Positions 32,646-40,901 of a DNA stretch of 49,139 bases are shown here, piece after piece. The stretch's first letter is position 1; the number at the start of each line of letters is the position of its first letter. The stretch covers positions 1 through 49,139 of the forward strand of contig NZ_QMEL01000013.1 in NCBI RefSeq assembly GCF_003390885.1. Direction: 5' to 3'. This DNA is from Pelagibacterium sediminicola (GTDB lineage Bacteria; Pseudomonadota; Alphaproteobacteria; Rhizobiales; Devosiaceae). The notes under the pieces are model-generated. The model did no database searches. It saw only the letters and a program-made list of their open reading frames with translations, and had not been told where the DNA came from. The position numbers and the translations under genes are program-made.

Positions 32646-33764
32646 CTATCCGCCGACGCTGACCCAGTTCCCGGTCCGATGGCTTTCGGCCATTGCATGG
32701 ACGGCGCGCTCGATCTCCAGCCCCTTCTCGAAATCTATGATATGGGCCGGATCGCCAGCGATTTGCCGCATGAATTCGCGGGCCTCGATGATTTTGAGTT
32801 CGTTGAAGCCCAGCCCGTGGCCCGGCGCGGGGATGAACTTGTCGTAGGGCGGGTGCACTGGTGCCGCAAGGATGGTGCGAAACCCCTCTTCGCTCCCTTT
32901 CCCCAGCCGGGTAAAGAGCTGCAATTCGTTCATGCGTTCCTGATCGTAGGTGATCGTCCCCTCTGACCCGAAAATCTGGAGCACGATACGGCCTTTGCGG
33001 CCCCATGCCGCGCGCGAGAGCTGTATCGCGCCCGAAACGCCGCTGGCAAACCGGATGAGGATATTGGCGATGTCCCAGGTTTCCACTTCACGCGGGCCGC
33101 CGCCGGCTGTTGGGCGCGTTCTGAAGGGCCGGGCAAGATCGGCCATGACTTCGGCGACCGGGCCGATAAGCATGGTGAGGATCGAGAGCGGATGAACCCC
33201 GAAATCGTCGAGCGCGCCATAGCCTGAACTCGCTTCGCTCTTCCAGTAAAAGAGCGCGTCGGGGTCGGCCATGAAATCCTCGTCCATCTCGGCGCGAATG
33301 GAGTGCACCATGCCGACGGTGCCCTCGCCGATCAGCTTGCCGATATGGCGGATCAGGGGGTTCTGGATATAATTGTAGCCCAGTATCGCCACCTTCCTGG
33401 CGGCGCGGGCCCCAGCCGCCATGCGCATGGCGTCATGAAAATCGGGCGCCATCGGCTTTTCGCACCACACATGCTTGCCTGCTTCCAATGCGGCAATCGC
33501 CATTTGCGGATGGAAGGCGTTTGGCGTGGTGATCGAGACGACATCGACCTCCGGATCGGTGATGGCATCGCGCCAGTCTCCGGTCGCGCGTGAAAAGCCC
33601 AGAGCCTTGGCCTGATGCGCTGCCAGTTCGGGGCTCACATCGGCCAGATGCACCAGGCGCGGGTGGGCAACGTCACCGAAAACCGGCGCGACGGCGTTCC
33701 AGGCAAGCGCGTGGCACTTGCCCATATATCCTGTGCCGATAAGGCCGACACCGAGTCCAGTCAT
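32646..33764 (-). CDS. Gfo/Idh/MocA-family oxidoreductase
   Basis: About 372 residues. The N-terminal Rossmann fold has GLIGTGYMG at residues 7-15 and the family marker WCEKPMAPD. The C-terminal beta-sheet domain includes YGALDDFGVHPL, where the Asp and His are the usual catalytic pair. The family contains inositol, scyllo-inositol and glucose dehydrogenases. The start is the ATG seven codons into the open frame, where the conserved part begins. It follows the sugar-type importer on the minus strand, separated by a strong hairpin, so it probably oxidises a related cyclitol or sugar entering by that importer. Confidence 0.86.
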   Translation of the reverse strand: MTGLGVGLIGTGYMGKCHALAWNAVAPVFGDVAHPRLVHLADVSPELAAHQAKALGFSRATGDWRDAITDPEVDVVSITTPNAFHPQMAIAALEAGKHVWCEKPMAPDFHDAMRMAAGARAARKVAILGYNYIQNPLIRHIGKLIGEGTVGMVHSIRAEMDEDFMADPDALFYWKSEASSGYGALDDFGVHPLSILTMLIGPVAEVMADLARPFRTRPTAGGGPREVETWDIANILIRFASGVSGAIQLSRAAWGRKGRIVLQIFGSEGTITYDQERMNELQLFTRLGKGSEEGFRTILAAPVHPPYDKFIPAPGHGLGFNELKIIEAREFMRQIAGDPAHIIDFEKGLEIERAVHAMAESHRTGNWVSVGG

Positions 33765-33799
33765 GGCGATGATCCGGGAAAACAAGGGGAATTGAGGAA

Positions 33800-33829
33800 G
33801 AAACGGCGCAGGATGATCTGCGCCGTTTC
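33800..33829 (-). terminator. Strong intercistronic hairpin after sugar-binding protein gene
   Basis: GAAACGGCGCAG and CTGCGCCGTTTC form a perfect 12-bp stem with a 6-base loop (GATGAT), 25 bases beyond the binding-protein stop. No long U-run follows on the minus strand. It most likely stabilises the binding-protein message or attenuates the oxidoreductase gene downstream. Confidence 0.6.
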
Positions 33830-33854
33830 CGGAGTAGCCTTCGGAGGAAAAGGC

Positions 33855-34757
33855 TTACTGATATTCCGCCGCGTTGGAGGCATCGACAAGGACGGTGCCG
33901 GTGTCGACCCATTCCTCGATCGTCTCGCCATTGGTGAGCGCGATCAGCGACTCGATCCCGAACCGTCCCATATTGTCCGGCGCCTGGGCGATGGATGCCG
34001 TCATGTCCCCGGCGACGATCGAGTTCGCCGCGTCGGGATTGGCATCGAAACCGACCACCATGACATCATCGAGCATGGCAGCCTGCTTGAGCGCTTCCAC
34101 GGCGCCGAGCGCCATGTTGTCATTGGACGCAAAGATGCCCGCGATATTGGGATTGCCGGCGAGAATGGTCTCCGTCACCGAAAGCCCCATTGCGCGGTCC
34201 CAGTTGGCAGGCTGCTCGGCGACGATATTGAGCCCGCATTCTCCCAATCCGTCATGAGCGCCCTGCGCGCGCTGCTGGCCCGTGGACTGGCTGATGAGCC
34301 CCTGCAGGATCGCGACATCGGCGCCTTCGGGCAGGTTGTCGCACATATACTGGGCAGCGAGCGCGGCGCCGACCTGGTTGTTCGTGCCGATGAACGAGAC
34401 ACCCTCATTGGTGCCTCGCGTATCGACGAATACGACCGGGATGCCCTGGGCAATGGCAGAATCGACGACCGGCGCCAGCGCATTCGGATCGGTGGGGGCC
34501 AGCGCGATCCCGTCCACGCCTTGGGCGATGAGGTCCTCGATCTGGTTGATCTGGGCCTGAACGTCCGATTCCTGCGGCGGGGCGACGACGATGACCTCGA
34601 CGCCATGTTCTTCTCCGGCGGCTTTGGCGCCTGCCTCGACGGCTGCCCAGAACGGATTGCCCGCGCCGGGGCCTTTCATGCCGAGAACAAAGGTCTGGGC
34701 ATGGGCTCCCATTGTCATGGCACCCAATGCGATGCCGGCCAATAGCACTCTTTTCAT
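33855..34757 (-). CDS. Sugar/inositol ABC transporter substrate-binding protein (ribose type)
   Basis: About 300 residues. Signal peptide MKRVLLAGIALGAMTMGAHA is followed by a type I periplasmic binding protein of the RbsB/IbpA group (GPGAGNPFWAAVEAGAKAAG, DLIAQGVDGIALAPTDP, VVFVDTRG, ASNDNMALGAVEAL). GGAGG is eight bases before the ATG; a longer frame is rejected because the signal sequence would be internal. Position beside iolR and iolG makes myo-inositol the likeliest ligand, but ribose-type binders cannot be told apart by eye. Confidence 0.86.
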   Translation of the reverse strand: MKRVLLAGIALGAMTMGAHAQTFVLGMKGPGAGNPFWAAVEAGAKAAGEEHGVEVIVVAPPQESDVQAQINQIEDLIAQGVDGIALAPTDPNALAPVVDSAIAQGIPVVFVDTRGTNEGVSFIGTNNQVGAALAAQYMCDNLPEGADVAILQGLISQSTGQQRAQGAHDGLGECGLNIVAEQPANWDRAMGLSVTETILAGNPNIAGIFASNDNMALGAVEALKQAAMLDDVMVVGFDANPDAANSIVAGDMTASIAQAPDNMGRFGIESLIALTNGETIEEWVDTGTVLVDASNAAEYQ

Positions 34758-34838
34758 TTCATGGTCCTCCCTTTTGACCACTCTCCGGTTGACTTTGCAC
34801 ACCCCGGCTGGAGACATCCGGGGCGGTCGTAACGGCCT

Positions 34839-35822
34839 TTACCTGCGAACGGCCGCCCGCCGGCGGATCACATCGATCCACACCGCAAAGATGATCACGA
34901 TCCCGATCAGCACCATCTGCCAGAAAGAGCTGACATTGTTGATGTTGAGGCCATTGCGCAGCAGGCCCATGATGAGCACCCCGGCGAGAACGCCGAGCAC
35001 CGTGCCGCGCCCGCCGAAAAAGGAGGCGCCGCCGATGATGACTGCGGCAATGGCGTCGAGTTCGAGCATGAGCCCGGCGTTGGGGAAGCCGGAATCCGTT
35101 CGGCCGGCGAGCAAGAGCCCGCCGAGACCAGCCATGAATCCTGCAATCACATAGACCAGCACCAGGATGCCATCGACGTTTACGCCGGAAACACGTGCGG
35201 CCTGCGGGTTGCCGCCGATAGCGTAGATATGTCTGCCGGTGCTGGTTTTTTCCAGAAAGAACCATAGGCCGATCGCACATACTGCCACCACGATCAGGCT
35301 GGCCGGAATGCCGGCGGGCGGTGCGAATATGCCCAGATCGTAGTAGGCTTGGCCCAGATAGCGAACTTCTGGCTGCAGCCCGGAAATCGGCGCGCCGTTC
35401 GTGACGAGATAGGCGATCCCTCGCACGGCATTGAGCGTGCCCAGGGTCATGATGAAGGGATGCGGGAGCTTGAGCCAGGTGAGGCCGATCCCGTTCACGA
35501 GACCAACAGCTATCCCCACCAGCGGGCCGACCAGAAGCACGACCGGCCACGGCAAGCCCATCCGGCTGGCGAGCGCAAGCGTCACCATGGACAAGGCCAT
35601 CGTCGAGCCTACCGAAAGGTCGATGCCCGCCGTGACGATGACGACGAACATCCCGAGCGCAACCAGTGCAAGCGTTGCATTCTGCTTGAGAATGTTGGTG
35701 AGGTTCTGCGGGGTGAGAAACACCTCGGGCCGCGAAAGCGCGATGACCACCATCATCACGATAACGACGAGAATGATGCCGTAGGATTCGAGGAATTTCG
35801 ACAGCTTCGGGCTGTAAAGCAT
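34839..35822 (-). CDS. Sugar/inositol ABC transporter permease (RbsC/IatP type)
   Basis: 327 residues with about ten membrane segments, beginning at YGIILVVIVMMVVIALSRPE. Family marks are FVVIVTAGIDLSVGS, the GxxTAxRIGG-like segment read here as YAIGGNPQAARVSGV, and GGASFFGGRGTVLGVLAGVL. It forms a homodimeric channel with the ATPase ten bases upstream and the binding protein downstream. Confidence 0.88.
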   Translation of the reverse strand: MLYSPKLSKFLESYGIILVVIVMMVVIALSRPEVFLTPQNLTNILKQNATLALVALGMFVVIVTAGIDLSVGSTMALSMVTLALASRMGLPWPVVLLVGPLVGIAVGLVNGIGLTWLKLPHPFIMTLGTLNAVRGIAYLVTNGAPISGLQPEVRYLGQAYYDLGIFAPPAGIPASLIVVAVCAIGLWFFLEKTSTGRHIYAIGGNPQAARVSGVNVDGILVLVYVIAGFMAGLGGLLLAGRTDSGFPNAGLMLELDAIAAVIIGGASFFGGRGTVLGVLAGVLIMGLLRNGLNINNVSSFWQMVLIGIVIIFAVWIDVIRRRAAVRR

Positions 35823-35832
35823 GCGATAACCC

Positions 35833-36618
35833 TTATTGCAGCCGGTCGTGGGCGAGGGATTCCGTGTGCCCCTTGGTGCCCATGATCCAGCCGATCACTT
35901 CGTTGCGCGAGGTGTCCGCCAATTGGCTCTCGGCGAAATTGGTGCCTTGATAGAGTGCCATCACCCGGTCGCAGCAGTAAAAAATATCGTCCATGCGGTG
36001 GGAAATGACGATCACTGCGACGCCGTGCTCCTTGAGGCGCTTGATGAGATCGAGGACCTTGCCGACTTCCTTGATGGCAAGGGCGGCGGTGGGCTCGTCC
36101 ATGATGACGAGTTGGGCATGGAACGCCGTGGCGCGGGCGATTGCCACGGCCTGGCGCTGTCCGCCCGAAAGATCCTCGGTGTTCTGATCCACGGACTTGA
36201 CGTTGATATGGAGGTTGTCGAGATGGCTTCTCGCCATCTCGCGCGCCTTGTGGTGATCGATGATGGTGAGCGGGCCCAGTTTGATTCCCGGCTCCCGGCC
36301 CATATAGATGTTCTCGTAAATGGGCATGTTGCCCGCGAGCGCGAAGTCCTGATAGACCATTTCGATGCCGGCCGCGCGCGCATCCTTGGGGCTGTTGAAT
36401 TTCACGACCTTGCCATCGAGAAGTATTTCACCCTCGGAAGGATGGTAAAGACCCGAGAGGATTTTCATGAGGGTGGACTTGCCGGCGCCGTTGTCGCCGA
36501 CGACCCCGAGTACCTCTCCGTGCCCAACTTGAAAGTTGACATCGTGCAGTGCGGTGATGGCGCCGAAATATTTGGCGACACCCCGCGCTTCGAGCAGCGG
36601 CGTTGCCGATCCAGCCAT
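35833..36618 (-). CDS. Sugar/inositol ABC transporter ATPase (single-domain, FrcA type)
   Basis: 261 residues, one nucleotide-binding domain only, unlike the double-length RbsA or IatA type. Walker A GDNGAGKST is at 41-49, followed by Q-loop YQDFALAGNM, signature LSGGQRQAVAIARA, Walker B LVIMDEPTAAL and switch histidine ISHRMDD. Single-domain forms occur in fructose (FrcA) importers of rhizobia, where two copies form the dimer. It is the first gene of this minus-strand operon, directly behind an IolR-type operator. Confidence 0.88.
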   Translation of the reverse strand: MAGSATPLLEARGVAKYFGAITALHDVNFQVGHGEVLGVVGDNGAGKSTLMKILSGLYHPSEGEILLDGKVVKFNSPKDARAAGIEMVYQDFALAGNMPIYENIYMGREPGIKLGPLTIIDHHKAREMARSHLDNLHINVKSVDQNTEDLSGGQRQAVAIARATAFHAQLVIMDEPTAALAIKEVGKVLDLIKRLKEHGVAVIVISHRMDDIFYCCDRVMALYQGTNFAESQLADTSRNEVIGWIMGTKGHTESLAHDRLQ

Positions 36619-36678
36619 GCCCTCCCTCCCTTTTCATCTATTCTCGGTAGAATTATTGATGCACAAAGGAAAAAATAT

Positions 36679-36692
36679 GGAATATTCATTCC
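36679..36692. promoter_or_regulatory. IolR-type operator GGAA-N6-TTCC
   Basis: GGAATATTCATTCC is an exact GGAA-N6-TTCC palindrome, extended by T and A to TGGAAT...ATTCCA. From memory this is the motif reported for the RpiR-type IolR of Sinorhizobium. It lies between the importer operon (60 bp from its start) and the RpiR gene, so control of both is expected. A second half-site, ATGGAAT, occurs near 36723. Confidence 0.65.
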
Positions 36693-36804
36693 ACTCATGC
36701 TCTGATGCGTCAACCCCAAATATGGAATGCGCGGGGCCCGGCATCTGCAACGGGTGTCGCAGCCTCGAGAACGGCCCTGCGGACAGGATGGAACTGGTAA
36801 GAAT

Positions 36805-37674
36805 ATGGCGCGTGAGAAAGTGATCGAGGAGGACGATGACGGTTCGGGGCCGCCCCGGGACTATGGGGCATTGCGGGCCATGGTCATCGAGCGCTGCGAA
36901 GATTTGCCACGGCGGCTGACGCAGGTCGCCCGATACGCTCTCGACAATCCCGATGACGTCGCGTTCGGCACCGCGGCGTCGATCGCCGCCAAGGCCGAGG
37001 TGCAGCCGTCCACGCTCGTGCGCTTTTCTCAGGCGCTCGGCTATCAGGGCTTTTCCGATCTTCAGGATGTTTTCCGCTCGCGTCTGCGCGATCAGGTGAT
37101 CGGCTATGACGAGCGCATGGCGCAGTTGCGCCAGCACGGCGGAAACGCCTCTCGTGTCTCGATGATACTAGAGGGCTTTGCCGAGGCATCGCTCCGCTCG
37201 CTTTCAATGCTGCGCAGCCGGCACGACGAGACTGTCATGGAAGGGGCGCTCGACGTGCTCGAGAACGCCGAGACCATCTATCTCATCGGGCTGCGGCGTT
37301 CGTTTCCGGTTGCATCCTATATGGCCTATGCACTGGGAAAGCTGGGCATCAAGACGGTGCTCATCGATGCCGTCGGCGGACTTGCGGCCGAGCAGGCGCG
37401 GTTCGTCACCGCCAATGATGCTGCCCTTGCCATCTCGTTTACATCCTATGCGAGCGAGACGGTGGCGTTGACGCGGCAGGTGCGCGAAAGAGGCGCCCGT
37501 GTCGTCGCGATCACGGATTCGCCTTTTTCCCCCCTGGCGGGGCTATCGGAGGTCTGGCTCGAACTGGCCGAGGCCGATTTCGAGGGCTTCCGGACGCTTA
37601 ACGCAACCATGACCCTGGCGATGGCGCTCTCGGTCGCCCTTGCCGATCGCCGCAAGGCCGGAAGTGGAAAATAG
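36805..37674 (+). CDS. iolR: RpiR-family transcriptional regulator of inositol genes
   Basis: About 289 residues. The N-terminal RpiR helix-turn-helix (LTQVARYALDNPDDVAFGTA, then AEVQPSTLVRFSQALGYQGF) is followed by a SIS sugar-isomerase-like domain at about residues 125-265 (IYLIGLRRSFPVASYMAYAL, AISFTSYASETVAL). This domain senses phosphorylated intermediates, and in rhizobial IolR probably a pathway phosphate such as 2-deoxy-5-ketogluconate 6-phosphate. The ATG used removes a 26-residue extension that looks non-conserved. It lies between the importer and iolG with an exact IolR-type palindrome upstream. Confidence 0.85.
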   Translation: MAREKVIEEDDDGSGPPRDYGALRAMVIERCEDLPRRLTQVARYALDNPDDVAFGTAASIAAKAEVQPSTLVRFSQALGYQGFSDLQDVFRSRLRDQVIGYDERMAQLRQHGGNASRVSMILEGFAEASLRSLSMLRSRHDETVMEGALDVLENAETIYLIGLRRSFPVASYMAYALGKLGIKTVLIDAVGGLAAEQARFVTANDAALAISFTSYASETVALTRQVRERGARVVAITDSPFSPLAGLSEVWLELAEADFEGFRTLNATMTLAMALSVALADRRKAGSGK

Positions 37675-37703
37675 GGCAGGGCGAGCGTATCCCGCCGACC
37701 CCC

Positions 37704-38696
37704 TCAATCCACCCGCACAGCCTGTCCGGTCCTGAGGCTTTCGCTTGCCGCTTCCGCGAGCTTTTGCGCCATGAGCCCGTCATGTCCCGATGCGCGGGGT
37801 GCCTCGCCCTTTTCCAGAAAGTCGAGGAACTTGTGAATTTCGGCGGTATAGGCCGCCTGATAGCGCTCGACGAACGAGAAGGGGATCATGTCCTCGGTCC
37901 AGCCGCGCTCATCGGCCAGTTCCACCGTTGTGTTGTGGATGTTGGCGGCGCGCAGCATCCCCTTTGAACCGTGCACCTCGATGCGCTGGTCATGACCATA
38001 GGTGGCGCGGCGCGAATTGGTGATGACGACGATCTTGCCCGATGCGGTCTGCATGTGGACCGCGGCGGTATCGATATCGCCGGCCTTGCCGATGGCGGGA
38101 TCGGTCATGACGCCGCCCAACGCGTGGACCGTTTCGACTTCGTCGCCGCCCAGAAGAAACCGGGCCATGTCGAAATCATGGATCATCATGTCGCGATAAA
38201 GCCCGCCCGAGCGCTCGATGTAGGACACCGGGGGCGCGGAAGGATCGCGGCAAATAATCGTGATGATCTCGGGATCGCCGATCTCTCCGGCGCGCAGCCG
38301 CTTTTCGAGGAATGCAAAGTTGGGATCGTAACGGCGGTGGAACCCGATCATCAAAGGCACGCTCGCTGCCTCCACCACCTTGAGGCAGTCTTCGATGCGG
38401 GGGACCGACAACGACACCGGCTTTTCGCAAAGGATCGCCTTGCCGGCGCGCGCCGCCTGTTCGATGAGGTCGGCATGGGTGTCGGTCGGCGTCGCGATCA
38501 GGATGGCGTCGACGTCCGGTGCGGCAATCACCTCTTCGACCGAGCCGGTCCTGGCGCCCACTGCATTGGCAAGGGCGTCGGCCGCCTCGGCCATTGCGTC
38601 GGCGATATAGCTCACGCTGGCCCGGCCCGATCCCGCAATGGCGCGCGCATGGACATTGCCGATGCGACCCGCGCCCAAAATTCCGAAACGCAGCAT
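37704..38696 (-). CDS. iolG: Inositol 2-dehydrogenase
   Basis: 330 residues of the Gfo/Idh/MocA family. Rossmann motif GILGAGRIGNVHA is at 5-17, the CEKPVSLS marker is near residue 94, and the catalytic Asp and His are in MMIHDFDMARFLLG. It matches the NAD-dependent inositol dehydrogenase (IolG/IdhA) type, which oxidises myo-inositol to 2-keto-myo-inositol. It is divergent from iolC, with a shared promoter region containing a near-exact IolR-type site, and convergent with iolR. Confidence 0.9.
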   Translation of the reverse strand: MLRFGILGAGRIGNVHARAIAGSGRASVSYIADAMAEAADALANAVGARTGSVEEVIAAPDVDAILIATPTDTHADLIEQAARAGKAILCEKPVSLSVPRIEDCLKVVEAASVPLMIGFHRRYDPNFAFLEKRLRAGEIGDPEIITIICRDPSAPPVSYIERSGGLYRDMMIHDFDMARFLLGGDEVETVHALGGVMTDPAIGKAGDIDTAAVHMQTASGKIVVITNSRRATYGHDQRIEVHGSKGMLRAANIHNTTVELADERGWTEDMIPFSFVERYQAAYTAEIHKFLDFLEKGEAPRASGHDGLMAQKLAEAASESLRTGQAVRVD

Positions 38697-38787
38697 ACAA
38701 ATCCTCCATGAGGCAAACGTGGTTGAGGGGGGCTCCCTTGCCTTACGGCTGAAACCGCGCGCAGGCGATGCCCAGTGTGCACATTAC

Positions 38788-38844
38788 TTCCATTTTAAAC
38801 GATAAAGTGCAATCAATAAATGGAACAAACATTCTGGTTTGACA
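38788..38844 (+). promoter_or_regulatory. iolC-side promoter with IolR-like half-sites
   Basis: GGAA-CAAACA-TTCT at 38822-38835 matches the IolR motif except for the last base. It overlaps AAATGGAA (38818-38825), which forms an inverted pair with TTCCATTT at 38788-38795. A consensus -35 TTGACA follows at 38839-38844; no convincing -10 is visible. This region lies between iolG and iolC and probably serves both. Confidence 0.5.
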
Positions 38845-38926
38845 TCATTTCAGAATTGTTGTTTCACTTATCGCAGCTGTGGCCAGGTGGGGCCTTCCTG
38901 GAATATTCAAGGAGATCATCAGAGCG

Positions 38927-40846
38927 ATGAGTGCGCGCAGGGATCAGTTGGACGTCATCACGATTGGGCGCGCCTCGGTCGATCTTTATGGCCAGCAGAT
39001 CGGGAGCCGCCTCGAGGATGTGGCCAGTTTTGCCAAATCGGTCGGGGGGTGTCCTGCCAATATCGCGATCGGCACGGCGCGTCTCGGCCTCCGTTCGGCC
39101 TGGTTGGGCAGGGTGGGTGCCGAGCAGTTCGGCAATTTCATCATCGAGCAGATGCGCCGTGAAGGCGCGTCGGTTGAGGGTATCGCCGTCGATAGCGAGC
39201 GCCTCACGGCCCTCGCCATTCTGGCGGTCGAGGACGACAAGAAGTTTCCACTGATCTTTTATCGCGAGAACTGCGCGGATATGGCGCTTGAAGAGAGCGA
39301 CATAGACGAGGGTTTCATAGCGCGTTCGCGTTCGATTCTCGTCACGGGCACGCATTTTTCGCAGCCCAACACGGCAGCGGCTCAACACAAGGCGATAAAG
39401 ATCGCGCGGGAAAACGGGCTCAAGGTCGTTTTCGACATCGATTACCGCCCCAATCTGTGGGGGCTGGCCGGTCACGCGGCGGGGGAGGAGCGCTACATCG
39501 CTTCCGCAAAGGTTTCGGAAAAGCTCAAGGCCGTCCTGCCCCATTGCGATCTGATCGTGGGCACCGAAGAGGAAGTGCTGATCGGCTCGGGCGAAAGCGA
39601 TCTTCACGCCGCACTCCGGACAATCCGGAAATTGTCCCCGGCAACGATCGTCCTCAAGCGCGGTCCCATGGGGTGCACTGTCTATGACGGCGACATTCCC
39701 GGGGATCTTGAGGATGGCATCGTTGGCCGGGGTTTTCCGATCGAGGTCTACAACACGCTGGGGGCCGGGGATGCCTTCATGAGCGGGTTCCTGCGCGGAT
39801 GGCTCAGGGACGAGCCGCTCGCGACCTGCGCGACTTGGGCCAACGCCTCCGGCGCTTTCGCGGTGTCCCGGCTTCTGTGCTCGTCGGAAATCCCCAGTTT
39901 CGAGGAACTGACCCATTTTCTCGAGCATGGCAGCACGGAATTTGCGCTCCGCAATGATGAGGCGCTTAACCACATCCACTGGGCGACGACGGCGCGCCGC
40001 CGCGACCATCCGAAATTGATGGCGCTGGCCATCGATCATCGCCTGCAGCTCGAAATGCTCGCCGACCGGCTTGGGGTGGCCCATGACAGGATCGGTGAGT
40101 TCAAGGCGCTCGCCGTCGAAGCTGCCGCGCGCGTGGCCGATGGCCGGCCGGGCTTTGGGGTACTGATCGACGACAAGCACGGGCGCGATGCGCTGTTTGC
40201 GGCCTCAAGGCACGAGCACCTGTGGATTGGCAAGCCGGTGGAACTGCCCGGGTCGCGGCCGCTGCGTTTCGAGTTCACGCAGGATATGGGGTCGCGGCTG
40301 GTCGAATGGCCGGTCGATCATTGCATCAAATGCCTTGCCTTTTATCATCCTGACGATCCGGAAGATCTGCGCAAGGAGCAGACCGAAAAGCTGCGTGGCC
40401 TTTACGATGCGGCGCGCAAGATCGGTCGTGAGCTGCTGGTCGAAATCATCGCGGGAAAAAATGGGCCCCTCGATGACGACACCCTGCCACGCGCCCTCGA
40501 AGCGCTCTACAAGGCCGGGATCAAACCCGATTGGTGGAAACTCGAACCGCAGGCCAGCCCTTCCGCCTGGGCGCGGATCGATGAAACCATCGAGAGCAAC
40601 GACCCTTATTGCCGTGGCGTGGTTCTGCTTGGACTGGAAGCCTCGAGAGAGGAACTCGAAGCCGCTTTCGCGGCGGCCCGAAGCTCGCGCTCGGTCAGGG
40701 GCTTTGCCGTTGGCCGTACCATCTTTGCGAGCGCAGCCGAACAATGGCTTGGTGGCGCGATGAGCGATGCCGATGCGGTAAACGACATGGCCGAGCGCTT
40801 CGGCGTGCTGGTTGGCGCATGGGAGGCGCGTGACGGTTGGACATGA
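38927..40846 (+). CDS. iolC: Bifunctional 5-dehydro-2-deoxygluconokinase / phosphogluconate aldolase
   Basis: About 639 residues, a fusion. Residues 1-325 are a PfkB-type sugar kinase: DVITIGRASVDLYGQQIGSR, GGCPANIAIGTARLGL, and the catalytic NTLGAGDAFMSGFLRG. Residues about 340-639 are a DUF2090 domain, annotated in such fusions as the 5-dehydro-2-deoxyphosphogluconate aldolase (IolJ function). It contains LALAIDHRLQLEML and the lysines IDDKHG and WWKLEPQ. The protein would phosphorylate 2-deoxy-5-ketogluconate and split it to dihydroxyacetone phosphate and malonate semialdehyde. AAGGAG lies 12 bases upstream. No separate iolJ is present in the window, consistent with the fusion supplying it. 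Confidence 0.92.
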   Translation: MSARRDQLDVITIGRASVDLYGQQIGSRLEDVASFAKSVGGCPANIAIGTARLGLRSAWLGRVGAEQFGNFIIEQMRREGASVEGIAVDSERLTALAILAVEDDKKFPLIFYRENCADMALEESDIDEGFIARSRSILVTGTHFSQPNTAAAQHKAIKIARENGLKVVFDIDYRPNLWGLAGHAAGEERYIASAKVSEKLKAVLPHCDLIVGTEEEVLIGSGESDLHAALRTIRKLSPATIVLKRGPMGCTVYDGDIPGDLEDGIVGRGFPIEVYNTLGAGDAFMSGFLRGWLRDEPLATCATWANASGAFAVSRLLCSSEIPSFEELTHFLEHGSTEFALRNDEALNHIHWATTARRRDHPKLMALAIDHRLQLEMLADRLGVAHDRIGEFKALAVEAAARVADGRPGFGVLIDDKHGRDALFAASRHEHLWIGKPVELPGSRPLRFEFTQDMGSRLVEWPVDHCIKCLAFYHPDDPEDLRKEQTEKLRGLYDAARKIGRELLVEIIAGKNGPLDDDTLPRALEALYKAGIKPDWWKLEPQASPSAWARIDETIESNDPYCRGVVLLGLEASREELEAAFAAARSSRSVRGFAVGRTIFASAAEQWLGGAMSDADAVNDMAERFGVLVGAWEARDGWT

Positions 40847-40901
40847 AGGCGTATAGTGGAACGACGAGCCCAATCCCTTGTCACGAGGAAAGGACGCCGC
40901 G

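Noticed and set aside
34795-34803. TTGCACACC, a half-copy of the LacI-type operator, before the sugar-type binding-protein gene
   Set aside because: Only nine bases of one arm match; the second arm and central symmetry are missing. A match of this length is expected by chance and there is no promoter evidence between the permease and binding-protein genes.
38899-38914. GGAATATTCAAGGAG before iolC as another IolR site
   Set aside because: Only the first arm and spacer match the operator; the second arm is replaced by the ribosome binding site AAGGAG.
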